Part shown: positions 1-9,886 of the stretch, piece after piece
How positions within the stretch are numbered: the stretch's first letter is position 1
Layout of the letters: every line of letters begins with the position of its first letter
Source: UBA6115 sp050952935
GTDB taxonomy: Bacteria; Bacillota; Clostridia; Christensenellales; Aristaeellaceae
Reading direction: 5' to 3'
Length of the DNA: 64,000 nt
NCBI GenBank assembly: GCA_050952935.1
Contig: JBMNLS010000001.1
Location: forward strand, 434,001-498,000
Position numbers and translations under genes: made by a program
The notes under the pieces: generated by a model
Told to the model about the DNA's origin: nothing
The model's database searches: none
What the model saw: the letters and a program-made list of their open reading frames with translations, nothing else

Positions 1-2
1 AA

Positions 3-1322
3 ATGACTGGCTGGAAGACTATAAAAGAAGCTACATGCACAGAAGACGGTTATAAGGAAAACAAATGTTTAAACTGTGCAACTCAAGATAAAACTGAACC
101 CATTGGAAGATTGGGACATGCGTGGGGCCCTGGATGGGTGGATGATGTTGCGCCAACATGTGGTGTGGCTGGTTCGGCAAAGAGAGAATGCTCAAGATCA
201 GGATGTGGAATTGTTGAAACCAAAGTGCTGAAAGCATTAGAGCACAAGTTTGGATCATGGGTAGTCAGTCAAAAGCAGTCATGTGACAAAGAAGAAATCC
301 AATCAAGAGAATGTAGTTTATGCAATAAGAAAGAAACACAAACAACAAAGCCAGCTCTTGGGCACAAGTTTGGATCATGGGTAGTCAGTCAAAAGCAGTC
401 ATGTGACAAAGAAGAAATCCAATCAAGAGAATGTGGTTTATGCAATAAGAAAGAAACACAAACAACAAAGCCAGCTCTTGGGCATGACTTTGGCTCTTGG
501 GGCAATAGGGTGGAACCCACCTGTACAACAGAAGGCAGTGAGAAGCGTACTTGTTCAAGATGTGGTTATGTAGATACCAGAAAGATCCCTATGCTTCCCC
601 ATCCTTTTGGCCCTTGGGGAACTATTGATGAGCCCAGCTGTACAAAAACAGGCCTGGAAAAACGCACTTGTACCAAATGCCCTGCGACAGAGAACCGCAC
701 CATCCCCCAACTCCCCCACGAGCCTGACGGTGTCTGGATCGACAAGCGGCAAGCGACCACCAAGCAGGTGGGGCTGCAGGTGTGCCATTGCACAAAATGC
801 GGCGCTGAGGCGATCACCCGTAACGTAGCCCCTCCCCGCTTCCGCTATGAAATCCCCACCTATGTCCATGGCCCGCTGGCGAGCCAGTTCCCGGGCGGCG
901 GTGCTTCCAACGCCAGGGTGATTTACCTGGACCTTACCACCGACAGCGACCAGCGCTACGCCCTGGTGACTGAGGAAGGCTGGCTGGTGGGCTATGCCCG
1001 GGTGACGGTGGCCGGCGGCACGGTGCGCGTGTCCCTGGAAAAACTCGTTGACTCCAATCTGTTTCGCCACCGCGCCTGGGGCATGTTCCCGGATGTGACC
1101 ATGGTGCGCCCGGTCAGCTATGATAATTCCCTGCCCTTTGATCAGTCGGTGAAGGGCCCTGGCGACAGCTGTGTCATCACCATCAACTTAATGACCAACT
1201 ACTATAAGGGCGGCGCCAACGAGCAGTTCAGCGACGCCATGATGGCCCCCGGCAGCAGCCTAAGCTATGGGGAGCTGAACCAGCAGATGCTGGAGATGTC
1301 CGAGCAGCAATCAGGGGAGTAA
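3..1322 (+). CDS. Cys-rich repeat surface protein, 5'-truncated
   Basis: The frame is open to the window edge and the first repeat is already under way, so the true start lies upstream. Residues 1-275 hold about seven modules of roughly 40 residues, each with W near its start, a Cys about 10 residues later, then a CxxC-type pair and a closing GH or PH. Such modules occur in secreted or wall-bound Firmicute proteins; metal binding or disulfides are possible but unproven. Residues 276-439 form a Cys-free domain I do not recognise. Modules 3 and 4 are almost identical at DNA level. The first ~600 bases are clearly AT-richer than the rest of the gene. A strong terminator follows. The exact role is unknown. 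Confidence 0.6.
   Translation: MTGWKTIKEATCTEDGYKENKCLNCATQDKTEPIGRLGHAWGPGWVDDVAPTCGVAGSAKRECSRSGCGIVETKVLKALEHKFGSWVVSQKQSCDKEEIQSRECSLCNKKETQTTKPALGHKFGSWVVSQKQSCDKEEIQSRECGLCNKKETQTTKPALGHDFGSWGNRVEPTCTTEGSEKRTCSRCGYVDTRKIPMLPHPFGPWGTIDEPSCTKTGLEKRTCTKCPATENRTIPQLPHEPDGVWIDKRQATTKQVGLQVCHCTKCGAEAITRNVAPPRFRYEIPTYVHGPLASQFPGGGASNARVIYLDLTTDSDQRYALVTEEGWLVGYARVTVAGGTVRVSLEKLVDSNLFRHRAWGMFPDVTMVRPVSYDNSLPFDQSVKGPGDSCVITINLMTNYYKGGANEQFSDAMMAPGSSLSYGELNQQMLEMSEQQSGE
241..480 (+). repeat. 120-bp tandem duplication inside the Cys-rich gene
   Basis: Positions 241-360 and 361-480 are the same 120 bases with only a few differences, for example ag/gg at the start and agttta/ggttta in the middle. 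The unit is exactly 40 codons, so one protein module was copied in frame. The near identity suggests a recent duplication or a site of copy-number variation. Confidence 0.9.
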
Positions 1323-1341
1323 ATTGTTTTCCTAAAGTCTT

Positions 1342-1371
1342 CCGGCCGGCGCATTGCGCCGGCCGGTTTTT
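1342..1371 (+). terminator. Intrinsic terminator after the Cys-rich protein gene
   Basis: A perfect 11-bp GC stem (CCGGCCGGCGC / GCGCCGGCCGG) with a 3-nt loop is followed by five T. It lies 20 bases past the stop codon. Confidence 0.9.
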
Positions 1372-1393
1372 CCTTGGGCATCGGTGCATATGG

Positions 1394-1422
1394 TTGACAT
1401 CCCCCCGCCCCCTTGCTATATT
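1394..1422 (+). promoter_or_regulatory. SigA-type promoter of the glycosidase gene
   Basis: TTGACA at 1394-1399 and TATATT at 1417-1422 are separated by 17 bases. The pair sits between the upstream terminator and the ribosome binding site at 1442-1448. Confidence 0.75.
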
Positions 1423-1454
1423 TTCCACAGCAAAGCATCACAGGAGGTCGTCTT

Positions 1455-2384
1455 ATGGTTCATCCTCAGCCGGGCATTCTTCGTTGGCTCCGGATTGGCT
1501 TGATCGCGCTGATGATAGCGCTTCTCATGGTTTTTCTCCCTTCCGGCACCATCTATTCCTTTGCTGAAATCGTCCCCCTGCCCATTGATGAAACGGGCGG
1601 TGTGCCGCCCTATGACTGGGGCTATCTGACGGAGGAAGAAGGGTATGAGGATGATTCCATCTCGGTCAGGATTGAGCATGGGCGTTTTGAAGGCACAAAC
1701 TGGACGGCTGTGCATGTGAAAATCGCCCATCCCAGCCAGCTGCGCACCCTGAAAGCCGGCCGCTATGGCTCCAACCAGGAGCTGGCGGGGGCCGTCATGG
1801 CGCGCAGGGTCAAGTCTGTGGTGGCCATCGGAGGGGATTTCTTCGCCTTTCATGGCCATGGCTACATCGTCAGGCAGGGCAAGTTCCACCGCAACCGCCC
1901 CACCGGCAAGCATGATGTGCTGGTCATAGACGATCAGGGGGATTTTCATCTGTTGATCCGGCCCACCAAGCAGGACATTGAGGCCTATGAGAAGGAAAAC
2001 AAGGAGCATATCATCAACGCCTTTACCTTTGGGCCGGCGCTTATTGATCAGGGAAAAATCATTGAGGACATGACTTGGGCCAAAACGGACCCGGTGCTGG
2101 CGCAGCGCATTGCTTTTTGTCAGACCGGGCCGCTTTCCTACTTGGCGGTCTACTGTGAAGGCCCCAATGACGAGGGCTCTATCGGCATGGGCATTCCCCA
2201 ATTTGCCCGTTTGGTGGCATCCTTCCCCGGGGTCATCAGCGCCTATAACCTGGATGGCGGCTCCTCGGCCACCATCGTGTTCAAGGACAAAAAAATAAAC
2301 GGCCCAAGGGCCCATCGCAGCCGCCCCATTGGGGACATCATTTTTTTCGCCAGCGCCTTTGTGCAGGATGCAGATGGTGAGTGA
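1455..2384 (+). CDS. Phosphodiester glycosidase (NAGPA-domain) family protein
   Basis: The protein of 309 residues has an N-terminal membrane segment or signal anchor (about residues 10-32) and a NAGPA-type domain known from N-acetylglucosamine-1-phosphodiester glycosidase and from bacterial exopolysaccharide proteins. Visible hallmarks are AIGGDFFAF, FTFGPALI, the core YNLDGGSSAT near the C terminus and RPIGDIIFF. ATG 1455 is chosen because AGGAGGT lies 6 bases upstream; a longer frame from 1413 has no such site. It probably acts outside the membrane on a glycoconjugate, substrate unknown. The next gene overlaps its stop codon, which suggests co-translation. Confidence 0.8.
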   Translation: MVHPQPGILRWLRIGLIALMIALLMVFLPSGTIYSFAEIVPLPIDETGGVPPYDWGYLTEEEGYEDDSISVRIEHGRFEGTNWTAVHVKIAHPSQLRTLKAGRYGSNQELAGAVMARRVKSVVAIGGDFFAFHGHGYIVRQGKFHRNRPTGKHDVLVIDDQGDFHLLIRPTKQDIEAYEKENKEHIINAFTFGPALIDQGKIIEDMTWAKTDPVLAQRIAFCQTGPLSYLAVYCEGPNDEGSIGMGIPQFARLVASFPGVISAYNLDGGSSATIVFKDKKINGPRAHRSRPIGDIIFFASAFVQDADGE

Positions 2385-3303
2385 GGTCCTGTTCCATATC
2401 GGCAATCTGCCTGTTACCGCCTATGGCTTGGGGATGGCCCTTGCTCTTGCGGCGGTGGCCGTTTTGGCTGCCCTTGCGGCCAAAAGAAAGGGCTATTCCC
2501 CTCAAGTGGTGGAAACCTTTTTGCTGCTTGTCATTCCTTTGGGGGTGCTGCTGGCGAGGGCTGCGTATGTGCTCATCCGCCTCAACTTTTTTGTTGACTG
2601 GGGGGAGGGCCTGCTTTTCCGTTTCTGGCAGGGCGGATACTCCGTTTGGGGCGTCATTCTGTCTTTTTTCCTGGCTTGCTGGGGCTGCGCGCGGCTGTTG
2701 AAGCTGGATCATGCCGCGCTGACGGATTTCCTGGCTCCCTATGGGCTGCTGCTCCTGGCGCTGGCGCGTTTTTGCGAGGGCTTGTCAGGCCAGGGGTTTG
2801 GGCAGGAGGCGTCCGCGGCGCTCACTTTCTTTCCCTTTGCGGTGGTGAATGAGTATGAAGAATGGCGCTATGCCATCTTCATGCTGGAAGGGGCGGCGGC
2901 GCTTGTTTTCATCTGGCGCCTTGGCGCTTTGCGGGCAAAGCCGGGTGACAGGGCACGTTTGGCGCTGCTGCTGTTTTGTGCCTTCCAGATTCTGTTTGAA
3001 AGCCTGCGTGCGGATGAGGTGCTCTCCTGGGGCTTTGTGAAGGCCTCTCAGCTTATCAGCGCGGTGGTGATATACCTGCTGATGATTGACGGGCTTTATA
3101 TCCGCTGTCAAAACCGTTGGAAAGGGCCCAGGCATCTGGCCCAGGCCGTGTTCTTTTTGCTGATTTTTATGATTGTTGGACTGGAGTTTGCCATCGACAA
3201 GACCGGCATCAACATCAACCTGATTTATACCGTGATGCTTGGATGCTGCTTTGGCCTATATCTGCTCACCAGGCGCTGCATCCTGACGCGCCCCGAGCGC
3301 TGA
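2368..3303 (+). CDS. Lgt-like prolipoprotein diacylglyceryl transferase family protein
   Basis: A polytopic membrane protein of about 311 residues. It resembles Lgt, which moves diacylglycerol from phosphatidylglycerol to lipoprotein cysteines: an N-terminal SEVLFHIGNLPVTAYGL, FWQGGYSVWG in place of the usual GG-SFHGG, LARFCEGLSGQGFG in place of the RxGNFxNGE motif, and LFESLRADE near the end. The usual His and Asn of these motifs are missing, and there are two extra C-terminal membrane segments, so it may be a divergent paralogue rather than the housekeeping enzyme. The start is 2368 or ATG 2374; both overlap the upstream stop. Confidence 0.65.
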   Translation: MQMVSEVLFHIGNLPVTAYGLGMALALAAVAVLAALAAKRKGYSPQVVETFLLLVIPLGVLLARAAYVLIRLNFFVDWGEGLLFRFWQGGYSVWGVILSFFLACWGCARLLKLDHAALTDFLAPYGLLLLALARFCEGLSGQGFGQEASAALTFFPFAVVNEYEEWRYAIFMLEGAAALVFIWRLGALRAKPGDRARLALLLFCAFQILFESLRADEVLSWGFVKASQLISAVVIYLLMIDGLYIRCQNRWKGPRHLAQAVFFLLIFMIVGLEFAIDKTGININLIYTVMLGCCFGLYLLTRRCILTRPER

Positions 3304-3314
3304 CATGGCGAAAC

Positions 3315-4175
3315 CTATTGGTTGTCTTTCAGAAGGCCGTCAAAGGGGATAAACTCCCCCCGGTCAAATGTGTGGCGCATGGCGAAGAAGCGGGGATGCT
3401 TCCGCCATCCGCCATGGGTGGACAGGACGACGGTGCTGTTGATCTCCACATCGGGCAGCGCGGCCTGCAGAGCCGTTATTTCTTCTTCGTCAAGCCCATT
3501 TTTTGACAGCCAGACGCGTTCCAGCTTTTTAAGCCCGTATAGCGGGCTTAAATCGCTCACCTGGTTATAGGCCAAATTGAGGTCCACCAGCTCCGTCAGC
3601 TCTGCCAGAGGGCTCAGGTCCGTCACCTTGTTCATGAAGATTTCCAGGTATTGCAGATCTTTAAGCTGGGCCAGAGGGCTCAGGTCGGTGATCCGGTTAT
3701 CAGCCAGAATCAGGTATTTGAGCTTGGGATTGGCCTTAAGAAAACTCAGGTCGGTGATCCGGTTATGCCCTAAATCCAGCGCCAGCATGTCGGGGCACAG
3801 GGTCAGCTGCCTGAAAGCTTCCGTTTTGTAAAGGGGCTCTCCCCGGCGATGCATGGAAAAAATCACATCATCCGTGCGGCATCGGAAGCCCGCGATGGTC
3901 ATGGTCATGCCAAATTCCACCTCGGGCAACGCTTCCTTCATCGCCCAAACCTGCTTTTCCGTGGGCCTGCTGGAAAACAGATCCACCCGCTTAAGCGCCG
4001 GCAGCTGCGCCAGCTCCTGGGTGAAGCGGGTAAAAGCTTTGATCTTTGTTTTGCCCATGTCCAGGTATTCAGCATCTTGCGGCACCTCAAGTCCCTGTAC
4101 CGAAACAACCTCAGCCCCGGCGCCAAGGGTGATCATGAGCATCAGGGCCAGGGCGGCTGTCAACAGCTTTTTCAT
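3315..4175 (-). CDS. Secreted leucine-rich-repeat protein
   Basis: The 286-residue product begins with a signal peptide (MKKLLTAALALMLMITLGAGA) and contains five to six LRR units of about 22 residues between roughly residues 125 and 245, of the type LxxLxLxxNxITDLSPLAxL. These are protein-interaction repeats; no catalytic domain is visible. A clear AGGAG site precedes ATG. It is convergent with the Lgt-like gene (11-bp gap) and divergent from capA across 76 bp. Function unknown. Confidence 0.75.
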   Translation of the reverse strand: MKKLLTAALALMLMITLGAGAEVVSVQGLEVPQDAEYLDMGKTKIKAFTRFTQELAQLPALKRVDLFSSRPTEKQVWAMKEALPEVEFGMTMTIAGFRCRTDDVIFSMHRRGEPLYKTEAFRQLTLCPDMLALDLGHNRITDLSFLKANPKLKYLILADNRITDLSPLAQLKDLQYLEIFMNKVTDLSPLAELTELVDLNLAYNQVSDLSPLYGLKKLERVWLSKNGLDEEEITALQAALPDVEINSTVVLSTHGGWRKHPRFFAMRHTFDRGEFIPFDGLLKDNQ

Positions 4176-4209
4176 ACACGTTCTCCTTTGCTTTGTCGAA
4201 AAACTCTTA

Positions 4210-4233
4210 TTGATATGGTATCATAAATATCAA
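4210..4233. promoter_or_regulatory. Nested inverted repeat between the LRR gene and capA
   Basis: TTGATAT (4210-4216) pairs with ATATCAA (4227-4233), and inside it TGATA (4211-4215) pairs with TATCA (4219-4223). It lies in the middle of the 76-bp divergent intergenic region, where an operator for both genes would sit. Role inferred only. Confidence 0.35.
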
Positions 4234-4251
4234 CCCTTGAGGAGGTAGTTT

Positions 4252-5289
4252 ATGAAAAAGAGCATGGCCCTGTTACTGCTTCTTATACTCAGCATGTCCG
4301 TCTGCCTGGCCGGGGCGGAATCGCTTGTGATGACCTTTGTGGGCGACTGCAGCATCGGGGATGCCATTCAATACCGGAATGTGGAAAACAGCTATCACCG
4401 CGTGGTGGCTGACAAGGGGACGGCCTGGCCTTTCTCCCTGGTCAGCCATGTCACACTGGCGGATGATTTGACGGTTGCGAATCTGGAAGGCTCCATGACC
4501 ACGCTTAAAAAGCATAAGGACATCACCTATCCTTTGATGATTGATCCAAGCCATGTGCAGGTGCTGCTGGATGGCGGCATTGATGTGGTGAACACGGCGA
4601 ACAACCACGCTTTGGATTTCATGCAGCAGGGATATCAGGATACCTTGAGCAACCTGGATGGCGCCGGCATCGCGCATTTTGGCACCTTAAGCCCGCCTTC
4701 CACCACCAAGATCAACCGCCAGGTCGTTCTGGAGCGCAAGGGCATCAAAATCGGCTTTATCGGTTTTACCTATCCCCAGCAGAAAGACCTGCGGCACATT
4801 GAGGCAGCCGCCAAATCCCTCAGGGAAGCGGGCTGTGACCTGGTGATCCTCAGCCTGCACTGGGGCCGGGAAACACACATGACGCCCAGCAGTAGTCAAT
4901 ACGGTTTTGCTAGGGAAGTGTTCAAATACGATATTGATCTGATCTATGGCCATCATCCCCATGTGGTGCAGCCCATTGCCCTGTATGATGGACGGCCGGT
5001 TTTTTTCAGCACGGGGAATTTTACCTTCGGCACCATGAGCAAGGTGGATCCCTCCACGGGGCTTTTCCAGGTGGAATATGACCTGAGCGGTGACAAGCCT
5101 GTGCTGTCGGCGCTTCGGGTGATCCCCTGCGAAACCCGCGGCTCGGGGGATTATCGCCCCACGCCTGTGACGGATGAGGCTCAGCGCAGGGAGATTTTCA
5201 AAAAGCTGACCTTCAAAAAGCCGCCAAAAGGCTTTGAAGCCTTGCCGGAGAGCTTTCTGAAAACCGGCGAAGTGTCATTTCTTAAATGA
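4252..5289 (+). CDS. CapA-family metallophosphatase-like secreted protein
   Basis: A 345-residue protein with a signal peptide (about residues 1-22) and a PGA_cap metallophosphatase fold. Visible motifs are TFVGDCSIGD, VANLEGSMT, NTANNHALDFM, LSLHWGRE and YGHHPHVVQP, which carry the Asp, Asn and His metal ligands of the family. CapA/PgsA proteins work in poly-gamma-glutamate capsule export, but many clostridial members stand without capBC, as here, so the substrate is open. GAGGAGGT lies upstream of ATG. Its 3' end overlaps the convergent transglutaminase gene by 15 bp. Confidence 0.8.
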   Translation: MKKSMALLLLLILSMSVCLAGAESLVMTFVGDCSIGDAIQYRNVENSYHRVVADKGTAWPFSLVSHVTLADDLTVANLEGSMTTLKKHKDITYPLMIDPSHVQVLLDGGIDVVNTANNHALDFMQQGYQDTLSNLDGAGIAHFGTLSPPSTTKINRQVVLERKGIKIGFIGFTYPQQKDLRHIEAAAKSLREAGCDLVILSLHWGRETHMTPSSSQYGFAREVFKYDIDLIYGHHPHVVQPIALYDGRPVFFSTGNFTFGTMSKVDPSTGLFQVEYDLSGDKPVLSALRVIPCETRGSGDYRPTPVTDEAQRREIFKKLTFKKPPKGFEALPESFLKTGEVSFLK

Positions 5290-7602
5290 TATGCGCAAAA
5301 GCGTTAGCCCCTGCTTTACATAGCCGCCAACAGGCTTTATCGCCCGCCTCACAGCCAGGCGGGCTTTGTGCCAGGGCTTAAGCGCCTGCCAGGCCGCCCG
5401 GTAATGGATGCGGGCCAGGGCCAGGCTGTCCTGGCCGGGGATTTTGCGGCCATAGATGAGGGCGCTGTGGATGTGAGCCAGGCTCATCAGCCCTGCGTCA
5501 TCCGCCGCGGTGCGGGCCATGTATTCCAGGGCGGTTTCCTGTGACTGGATGCCCTGGCCCGCGGCCTGGCGGACGGATAGCAGCGCCTGCCACAGGATGT
5601 TAAAGGCCCGGGCCGGGTTTTTCTGTCGGGAAGCCTTGCGCTCGGGTTCCTCCTCCCGCATGCGCCAGATGAGAAGGCCCGCCGCCAGCAGCGCCAGCAG
5701 CAGCCACCAGGGGAAGGGGGGCTTGTTGTCGGCGTCAGAAGCCTGCTGGGCGGTTTCACCCGGGGCCGGGGAGGGGGTGGGCTGATCCTCGCCAGGGGGA
5801 GGGCTGGGGCTTTCCTCGGGCCTCTCCTCCGGGGCAGGCGTGGGCGCCTCTCCGGGGTCCGGGGTAGCGCTGGGCGTGGGGCTTGGCGGCGGGGTGCCCG
5901 GCGGAGGCGGCGCGTCGCCTTCCCCCTCGCTCTCCCCGCCCTCTGAGGCCGTGGCGTCAAAGGTGACCCAGCCGATGCCCGCAATATAGATCTCCGTCCA
6001 AGCATGGGCGTTGCGGGCGGTGAGGGTGATCGAATCCGCTCCCTTGGGGTCAGCCAGGAAGCCCTCCACATAGCGGGCGGGCAAGCCAAGGGAGCGGGCC
6101 AGCACCGTCATGGCCGTGGCGAAATAGGTGCAGTAGCCTTCCCGGGTTTCAAACAGGAAATGGGAGGCGAAGTCCAGGTCGTTGGGCGCTGAGGGCACAT
6201 CCAGGCTGTAGGCATAGTTGCTCTTCAGGTAGCGCATCAGGGTCAGCCCCTGCTGGTAGGGGTCAAAAACATTGCCGGCGATGTCATAGGCCAGTTGGCT
6301 GATCAGGCCGCCGGGCTTCAGGTGTTCAGGCAGCCTGGTATAGGTGTCCCTGATGCGCTCATAGGCGGGGTCCGCATAGCCCTGCATGCGCTGGGCCAGG
6401 GCGTCGGTGGCGGTATTTCCCGCCACATAGCTTTCAAAGCGGGCGGAATAGCTGTCCCCCTGGCGCAAATCCCGGGTGATAAACACCTCGGAGGAGCTGT
6501 TGAAATAAGGCACCATCCCTTCCCCCGGGGCCAGGGCGCGCAGGCGCTGGGGCACAAAGAGGGTGGATGGCATGGTGTCCAGCAGCGTGACGGACACGTC
6601 AAGCCCGGGCCCCCGCTCGCCCAGGGGCAGCTCTTCATTGAACAAATCAGCCTTCAGCGCCGCGAAACGCCTGGACTGAAACCCGTATCGCTCGTTGGAC
6701 AGGGTGTCAAACCAGGCTCTGCCGTTGTACATGTCCAGGGCCGTGCCTCTAAGATAGGTTTTTTGTGGGGCGCTCACCCGCATCACCGGGCTGTCGGGGA
6801 TCAGCGGCTTGCCCCCAAGGCCTTCTTCCCCCATGGGCTGATAACCCTGAGAGGACAGGGAGAACATGCGCCGGGAATCGGTGAAGAAGAAATAGTCCTC
6901 TATCGCCTGACGGATCTTGTCGGCCATCTGTTCCAGCTGGGGCACCGTCTGGCGGTGGGCAGGCGTCAGCCAGGAGGCGACCAGCGCCAGCACCAGCGCC
7001 AGCGCCAGGGCTTTCAGCGCCCTCAGGCGATCGGGCTTGCTCTGGGGTACGGTGAGCACAGCGTCCGCCGGGGGATGGTGGCCATGGGCATAGATGAGGG
7101 GGAGGGACAGCACCGCCGGAAAGTACAGGGAGAGGCTTTCCCGGGCGCCGGCAAACCAGAACATCATCAGCGGCGCTGTCACCAGCGGCAGGGAAAAGGC
7201 CGGGTCTCCGTCCAGCATCAGCCGCGCATACAGCGCCAGCAGCATCAGCATCAGCGGGATCAGCGCGTCCATGTACCAGCGGAAGGCCTCAGGCGCTGAG
7301 GCGCCGGAGGCCAGCGCATAGATGAAGGAGACGCCGCGGCCCATCAGCGACCCCGGCAGCAGCAAGGCGGGCAGGATAAGCGCCGCCAACAGCATTGCCG
7401 CGCCCATCAGCTGAAGCGGCGGCTTCAGCCGGGCCAAAACCGTCATGATCAGCGCCCAGAACGCCGCCCACAGCAGGGCGTACATATCCTCCGGCATCGC
7501 CCCGAACAGCGCCAGCACGGGCCTGGACAGCGCCCAGGCGATGAGAGCGGACAGCAGAAAGCGCCCCAGCTCCGCTTTCACGGCTTCAAGCAGGCGTGAC
7601 AT
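5275..7602 (-). CDS. Membrane transglutaminase-like protein (TgpA type)
   Basis: The 775-residue protein has about six to seven N-terminal membrane segments (residues 1-220), an extracytoplasmic region, and a transglutaminase core with Cys in EGYCTYFATAM (near 490), His in NAHAWTEIY (near 531) and Asp in VTFDATAS (near 547), so the triad is present. A Pro/Ser/Thr-rich linker (about 554-622) leads to a last membrane helix and a cytoplasmic tail. It is the third gene of moxR-DUF58-tgpA; such operons are common and are thought to assemble or modify surface proteins with help from the MoxR ATPase. It overlaps the DUF58 gene by 17 bp. Confidence 0.85.
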   Translation of the reverse strand: MSRLLEAVKAELGRFLLSALIAWALSRPVLALFGAMPEDMYALLWAAFWALIMTVLARLKPPLQLMGAAMLLAALILPALLLPGSLMGRGVSFIYALASGASAPEAFRWYMDALIPLMLMLLALYARLMLDGDPAFSLPLVTAPLMMFWFAGARESLSLYFPAVLSLPLIYAHGHHPPADAVLTVPQSKPDRLRALKALALALVLALVASWLTPAHRQTVPQLEQMADKIRQAIEDYFFFTDSRRMFSLSSQGYQPMGEEGLGGKPLIPDSPVMRVSAPQKTYLRGTALDMYNGRAWFDTLSNERYGFQSRRFAALKADLFNEELPLGERGPGLDVSVTLLDTMPSTLFVPQRLRALAPGEGMVPYFNSSSEVFITRDLRQGDSYSARFESYVAGNTATDALAQRMQGYADPAYERIRDTYTRLPEHLKPGGLISQLAYDIAGNVFDPYQQGLTLMRYLKSNYAYSLDVPSAPNDLDFASHFLFETREGYCTYFATAMTVLARSLGLPARYVEGFLADPKGADSITLTARNAHAWTEIYIAGIGWVTFDATASEGGESEGEGDAPPPPGTPPPSPTPSATPDPGEAPTPAPEERPEESPSPPPGEDQPTPSPAPGETAQQASDADNKPPFPWWLLLALLAAGLLIWRMREEEPERKASRQKNPARAFNILWQALLSVRQAAGQGIQSQETALEYMARTAADDAGLMSLAHIHSALIYGRKIPGQDSLALARIHYRAAWQALKPWHKARLAVRRAIKPVGGYVKQGLTLLRISFKK

Positions 7603-8733
7603 AGCACACCTCCACCAGGTTTTGCTGAAGCAGGGCGATATAGGGGCTGTATTCCGGGGCGTTCATGGTGAATGTGATCAGGTAAAACCGCACATTGGGG
7701 CCGGAGGCGCGGATGTTTTTAACCCCCTCCGCCACCTGGGCGTCCAGCCGCGTGGTGATCACGATGGTGGCGCCGGTGCGGCGCATGCGGCGCAGCTCCA
7801 GGTTCAGCACCCGTTCAAAGGGTACGCCCCCCGAATAGGCCTGGCGGGCCAGTTCCTCTTTGAGCATCGTCAGGGATTCCTGCCGGTCGGCATGGAATTC
7901 GCTTTGCCGGCTGCCGTAAAAGGGCAGGCGCACGGGCTGGCCGTCGGTCATCTGCATGGCGGCCACCGACAGCGCCGTTTCACTCAGCGTGTCCATCAGC
8001 CGCGCTTTGCCGTCCGGTTTTTTTTCGCCCCCCAGGGGCGCTGTGCAGTCAAGCAGGATCAGAGTATCCGGAGGCTCCGGAATTTCAAAGCGGCGCACGA
8101 TGAGCTCCCTTGCCCGGATGGACAGCTTCCAGTGGATGCGCTTGAAGGGATCCCCCAGGCGGTAAACGCGGGTATCCTCAGGGGAGGTCACATCCTCCCC
8201 GCTGCGGCCAGGCAGCGCCCGCCCGTCATCCATCCTGGCAAAGTCTAGCGGCTGCACCTCAAACTGCCGTGGCAGCACCAGGGCCTGGGGCAGGGGGTTT
8301 TTAATTTTGACCGGCCAGCGCAGAAGGCCGAAAAAATCCTGTAAAATGACCCGGTTGACCCCCACCGGCCACTGCCCCACATGGGGAAAGCGCAGGGAAA
8401 AGGCGGCGGCGTTTTCCCGCAGGAAGCCCGCCTGCATCAGGGCATCGGTTTCCCCGTGGGGCAGTGTCAGCGGCAGGTGCACAGGGCCAATGGGCAGGGG
8501 GCTTTTCAGCTGCATCCCCACATGGAGCGTGCCCGTGTCCCCCCGCTCCAGGGTGTGTTCGTCCAGGCGCTGGGCAAATCTCAGGGTATAGCGGGCGGCG
8601 ACAAGGCTGATGATAGCGTAGGCGATCATCATCACCAGCGCCCAGGACACAAAGTAAAAAACAGGCCCGCCCAGTGACAGGGCGGACAGCCCCGTCACCA
8701 GGAGGACGCTGACAGCCGCCAGCAGGCGTCCGG

Positions 8734-8737
<4 letters not shown>
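7586..8737 (-). CDS. DUF58 domain-containing membrane protein
   Basis: 383 residues. Two membrane helices lie in the first 50 residues, followed by a beta-rich region and the DUF58 core near residues 165-215 (RSGEDVTSPEDTRVYRLGD, then RIHWKLSIRARELIVRRF). The C-terminal half resembles a vWA-like fold, with LILLDCTAPLG in a MIDAS-like position. DUF58 proteins pair with MoxR AAA+ ATPases, as here, where the ATG overlaps the moxR stop by 4 bp. The exact job is not established for the family. Confidence 0.85.
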
Positions 8738-9684
<947 letters not shown>

Positions 9685-9732
9685 GTGATTTCCTTTCGCG
9701 CCGCGGCAGGTTTGGCCGCTCGCGGCTTCCCC

Positions 9733-9761
9733 ATTATACGAACCTTCGCCCCTGTTTGCAA
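9733..9761 (-). promoter_or_regulatory. Promoter of the moxR-DUF58-tgpA operon
   Basis: Read on the minus strand: -35 TTGCAA (9756-9761), 17-base spacer, -10 TATAAT (9733-9738), followed about 50 bases later by the moxR start. Confidence 0.8.
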
Positions 9762-9840
9762 TTTTTTTGTAAAGATTCTGAAACAAATGAGGCGGAAAAG
9801 GATTTTATCCGGGATATCGGTCCACAAGGAAATAGAAAGG

Positions 9841-9863
9841 AAAACCCAGCCAACCGGCCGGGT
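9841..9863 (-). terminator. Terminator of the pyruvate kinase gene
   Basis: On the minus strand, ACCC-gg-CC pairs with GG-ct-GGGT and runs into TTTTCC, about 25 bases past the pyk stop. The stem is imperfect, so confidence is moderate. Confidence 0.6.
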
Positions 9864-9886
9864 AAACAAATGATACTCATATATTG

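Noticed and set aside
1416..2405. Long antisense frames such as this one and 6295-7299 (+)
   Set aside because: They lie wholly opposite well-supported genes, have no ribosome binding site or family motif, and are expected from high-GC coding sequence.
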